From Thermoplasmata archaeon (GTDB lineage: Archaea; Thermoplasmatota; Thermoplasmata; Lutacidiplasmatales; UBA184), in contig JASHWZ010000163.1 of assembly GCA_030043865.1 (NCBI GenBank), forward strand, positions 1 to 15,732: a stretch of DNA of 15,732 bases, in the 5' to 3' direction. Within the stretch, counting starts at the first letter, position 1; every line of letters begins with the position of its first letter. The position numbers and the translations under genes were made by a program. This document shows, in pieces, positions 14,033-15,732 of this stretch. A model generated the notes under the pieces. It was not told where the DNA came from. It worked only from the letters and a program-made list of their open reading frames with translations, and made no database searches.

Positions 14033-14079
14033 CCGGCCGACCCCCGGCGTCCGTCAGTGCTGCCGCAGGGGCAATACGC

Positions 14080-14087
14080 ACTTATAC
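14080..14087 (+). promoter_or_regulatory. TATA box of the small ribbon-helix-helix-like gene
   Basis: ACTTATAC in the 76-nt gap after the second M16 gene. Its TTATA core (14082-14086) is centred 25 nt before the ATG at 14109, which lacks a ribosome-binding site. This suggests a separate, leaderless transcript rather than read-through from the M16 genes. Confidence 0.55.
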
Positions 14088-14108
14088 GTCCTCTTGCTAC
14101 GGAGTCGC

Positions 14109-14366
14109 ATGCGGCCCCGTCAGAGGGTGGAGGCGCCGGCGCCGGGGATGCTCCGAAAGAACATCACCATCACGCCCGAGGAGGAGGAGTTCCTCAACCG
14201 CCATCCCGAGATCAACCAGAGCGCGCTGTTCCGTCAGATCGTCGAGAGCCTGATGCTGGCCGAGCGCAGCCCGAGCGTCGCGTCCACGCAGCAGGTCCGC
14301 CTCGGGAAGGCGGTCTACCGCTCCGGCGCGATCATGTTCCAGAAGCCGGCCGAGAAGCGCTCGTAG
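14109..14366 (+). CDS. Small ribbon-helix-helix-like protein, putative DNA-binding regulator
   Basis: 85 aa. Residues 17-50 fit a ribbon-helix-helix (CopG/Arc/MetJ-like) pattern: a short beta-strand KNITIT (17-22), a first helix PEEEEFLNRHP (23-33), the loop EINQ, and a second helix SALFRQIVESLML (38-50). The 'NQSALFRQ' turn resembles the 'N-R-S-A-x-x-R' turn of many archaeal members. The basic N-terminal arm (MRPRQR) could contact DNA; the C-terminal 35 residues (VRLGKAVYRSGAIMFQKP) match nothing I recognise. ATG 14109 is chosen from the TATA spacing; TTG 14094 and the inner ATG 14148 are alternatives. Its last 35 nt overlap the dtdA 3' end on the other strand. The role is inferred from fold-like pattern only; targets are unknown. 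Confidence 0.7.
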   Translation: MRPRQRVEAPAPGMLRKNITITPEEEEFLNRHPEINQSALFRQIVESLMLAERSPSVASTQQVRLGKAVYRSGAIMFQKPAEKRS

Positions 14367-15192
14367 GCGCTTCGGCGGTCCCCCGACGCGGGGCGTCGCC
14401 GTCCCGGAGCCTCGGCCCGGTCCCGTTCCATACGGGATTCTCGGCGTCCTCCGCTCGGGCGAACAGCACCCCCTCCGCTCTGGGGGTCCCCTCCCAGGCG
14501 CCGCGCGCGGACGCTCGGTCGAGACCCGCGAGCGCGTGGCGCGAGAGAAGGTGGCCGAACGACCACCGCCGCTCGACGGCGAGCTCCGTGAAGTGCGGCA
14601 CGTAGTGGCCTCCGCCCACGCCTACCGCGACCCGATCGCCCGAGGACGGTTCGACGACCGGGATCGTATCGGCGAGCAGTCGGACCGCCGCCTCCGGGGG
14701 CGCGGGCAGGTCCCCGTATCCGATCTCGACGAAGAACGCCGGTCGACCGAGCTCGGGACCGTGGTGCGTCGCCTCGAACGTCGCGGGCCATCCAAGCGAT
14801 GGGCCGCGCTCCGCGAGCGCCCGCAGCATCGCGGTCATTCGCGGTGGGTCGGTCGGCGTGTACGTTCGGGGACGGCCGCCGACCTCCGCTCCCGCACCGG
14901 GGTTGCCGAGAGGATGGACCGTGAGGCAGTCGACGTTCCGCTCGCTCCGGTGGATCGACGGGAAGATGAACGTCAGCGGTCGACCGACCCACCCCGAAGG
15001 AAGTCGGAGGTCGAGCCGCTCGTCGTGGATGTGATGGACCGGTCGGCCGAGCAGCAAGGCACCCTCCGAGAGCCGGCGGATCGGGGCCCCGTCCACGAAC
15101 TCCCCCGTGGAGGGCGGGACCCCCCACCGCTCCCGGACCGCGGTCGCCACCGGGTCTCGCTCGGAGACCACGACGAGGCTCGTCGGCTCCAT
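14332..15192 (-). CDS. dtdA: D-aminoacyl-tRNA deacylase, archaeal type
   Basis: Hydrolyses D-amino acids mischarged onto tRNA (the DTD2/GEK1 family of archaea and plants, unrelated to bacterial Dtd). 286 aa, near the usual 250-290. Family motifs: FPSIHRSE (77-84), TVHPLGN (91-97), FEATHHGPELG (139-149), FFVEIGY (153-159) and GVGGGHYVPHF (191-201), with the conserved histidines 81, 93, 143-144 and 196 near the metal site. The last 25-30 residues are rich in Arg, Pro, Ala and Ser and lie beyond the family core; their codons are partly antisense to the small ribbon-helix-helix gene. The ATG start lies 16 nt after the S9 peptidase stop, so the two are probably one transcript. Confidence 0.92.
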   Translation of the reverse strand: MEPTSLVVVSERDPVATAVRERWGVPPSTGEFVDGAPIRRLSEGALLLGRPVHHIHDERLDLRLPSGWVGRPLTFIFPSIHRSERNVDCLTVHPLGNPGAGAEVGGRPRTYTPTDPPRMTAMLRALAERGPSLGWPATFEATHHGPELGRPAFFVEIGYGDLPAPPEAAVRLLADTIPVVEPSSGDRVAVGVGGGHYVPHFTELAVERRWSFGHLLSRHALAGLDRASARGAWEGTPRAEGVLFARAEDAENPVWNGTGPRLRDGDAPRRGTAEAPTSASRPASGT

Positions 15193-15208
15193 CAGCGAAG
15201 CGTCGCGG

Positions 15209-15732
15209 TCATCGGGCCGGGACGTCGGGGCGTGCGAAATGCCGGTCGAAGAATTCGGCCATCGGCCCGAACGTCCGGAGCAGCTCCGCGGCGTCCCAGC
15301 TCCAATGGCCCTCGTCGGAGAACTCGAGGTACTCGAAGTCGCGACCCTCGACGCGTCCGGCCTTCACGAGCGCGTCCCGGAACACCCGGGCCTGGTCGAC
15401 CGGGCACCGGGGGTCGTTCGCTCCGTGGATCATCAGGATCGGCGCGCGCAGCTGGTCCGCGAAGTTCACGGGGCTCCGGTCGGCCCAGAGCGCGCGGCGT
15501 TCCTCGGGGTCGCCGAGCAGTTCCCGGTCGGCTTGCTGCAGGGCCGGGGCCTCCTGCGCGTAGCAGAGCGGCCAGTCCGTCACCCCGGCGACCGCGCACC
15601 CGGCGCGGAACAGCTCGGGCCGTTTCACGAGGGCGAGGTAGGTGAGGAACCCACCGTAGCTGACCCCCTCGATCCCGATCCGCTCGGGGTCGACGTAGCC
15701 GAGCCCCTTCAGGAAGTCGACGCCGGCGGCGA
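15209..15732 (-). CDS. S9-family serine peptidase, C-terminal part (5' end outside window)
   Basis: The frame is open to the right edge, so only the C-terminal 173 residues are seen: the alpha/beta-hydrolase domain of a prolyl-oligopeptidase/acylaminoacyl-peptidase-type enzyme. The full catalytic triad is present: Ser in GIEGVSYGGF (codon complement 15659-15661), Asp in IHGANDPRCP (15413-15415) and His in SDEGHWSW (15305-15307). These enzymes cleave short peptides or remove N-terminal acylated residues, usually in the cytoplasm behind a beta-propeller, which would be encoded outside the window. A stand-alone dipeptidyl-peptidase-like hydrolase is the alternative. The GTG at 15628 is an internal Val codon, not the start. 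dtdA follows after 16 nt. Confidence 0.9.
   Translation of the reverse strand, partial: AAGVDFLKGLGYVDPERIGIEGVSYGGFLTYLALVKRPELFRAGCAVAGVTDWPLCYAQEAPALQQADRELLGDPEERRALWADRSPVNFADQLRAPILMIHGANDPRCPVDQARVFRDALVKAGRVEGRDFEYLEFSDEGHWSWDAAELLRTFGPMAEFFDRHFARPDVPAR

Overview
This window is a gene-dense, very GC-rich stretch of an archaeal chromosome. The archaeal call is firm. It carries three consecutive enzymes of ether-lipid synthesis (geranylgeranylglyceryl phosphate synthase, digeranylgeranylglyceryl phosphate synthase, CDP-archaeol synthase), an archaeal tRNA-splicing endonuclease, the DtdA type of D-aminoacyl-tRNA deacylase and a DUF2070 membrane protein. A high-GC euryarchaeal or Thermoplasmata-like lineage is my guess from gene style and apparent leaderless promoters. 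No rRNA or other decisive marker is present. I saw no tRNA, rRNA, CRISPR array, insertion sequence or integrase.

Layout. (1) 1-1534, plus strand: the 3' part of trpB, then trpA, overlapping it by 17 nt (last two steps of tryptophan synthesis). (2) 1602-4018, plus: an ABC transporter ATPase and its ABC-2-like permease, joined by a 4-nt TTGA overlap. (3) 4052-11312, minus: a tight seven-gene operon read right to left as UbiA-type DGGGP synthase, GGGP synthase, DUF2070 protein, M20 metallohydrolase, carS, pyrE, endA. Three junctions are 4-nt GTGA overlaps, one is an 11-nt overlap, and the other two gaps are 9 and 12 nt. (4) 11440-14032, plus, divergent from the operon: two overlapping M16 (insulinase-type) genes. 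The first keeps the HxxEH zinc motif; the second has lost it but keeps the Arg/Tyr pair, so they look like a catalytic plus non-catalytic heterodimer. (5) 14109-14366, plus: a small ribbon-helix-helix-like protein whose 3' end overlaps (6) dtdA on the minus strand (14332-15192). dtdA follows the C-terminal part of an S9 (prolyl-oligopeptidase-type) peptidase that runs off the right edge.

How the genes fit together. The minus-strand operon holds the enzymes that add the first and second geranylgeranyl chains to glycerol-1-phosphate and then activate the product with CTP. PyrE feeds the pyrimidine pool from which that CTP comes. The DUF2070 and M20 proteins are embedded among these genes and are the least understood members. 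Four transcription units start with an AT-rich box centred about 25-28 nt upstream of the first codon and lack a good ribosome-binding site, which fits leaderless mRNAs. Genes inside operons instead often carry GGAGG/GGTGG-like sites and mostly begin with GTG. There is no gene-free stretch longer than about 130 nt; the largest is the divergent spacer 11313-11439.
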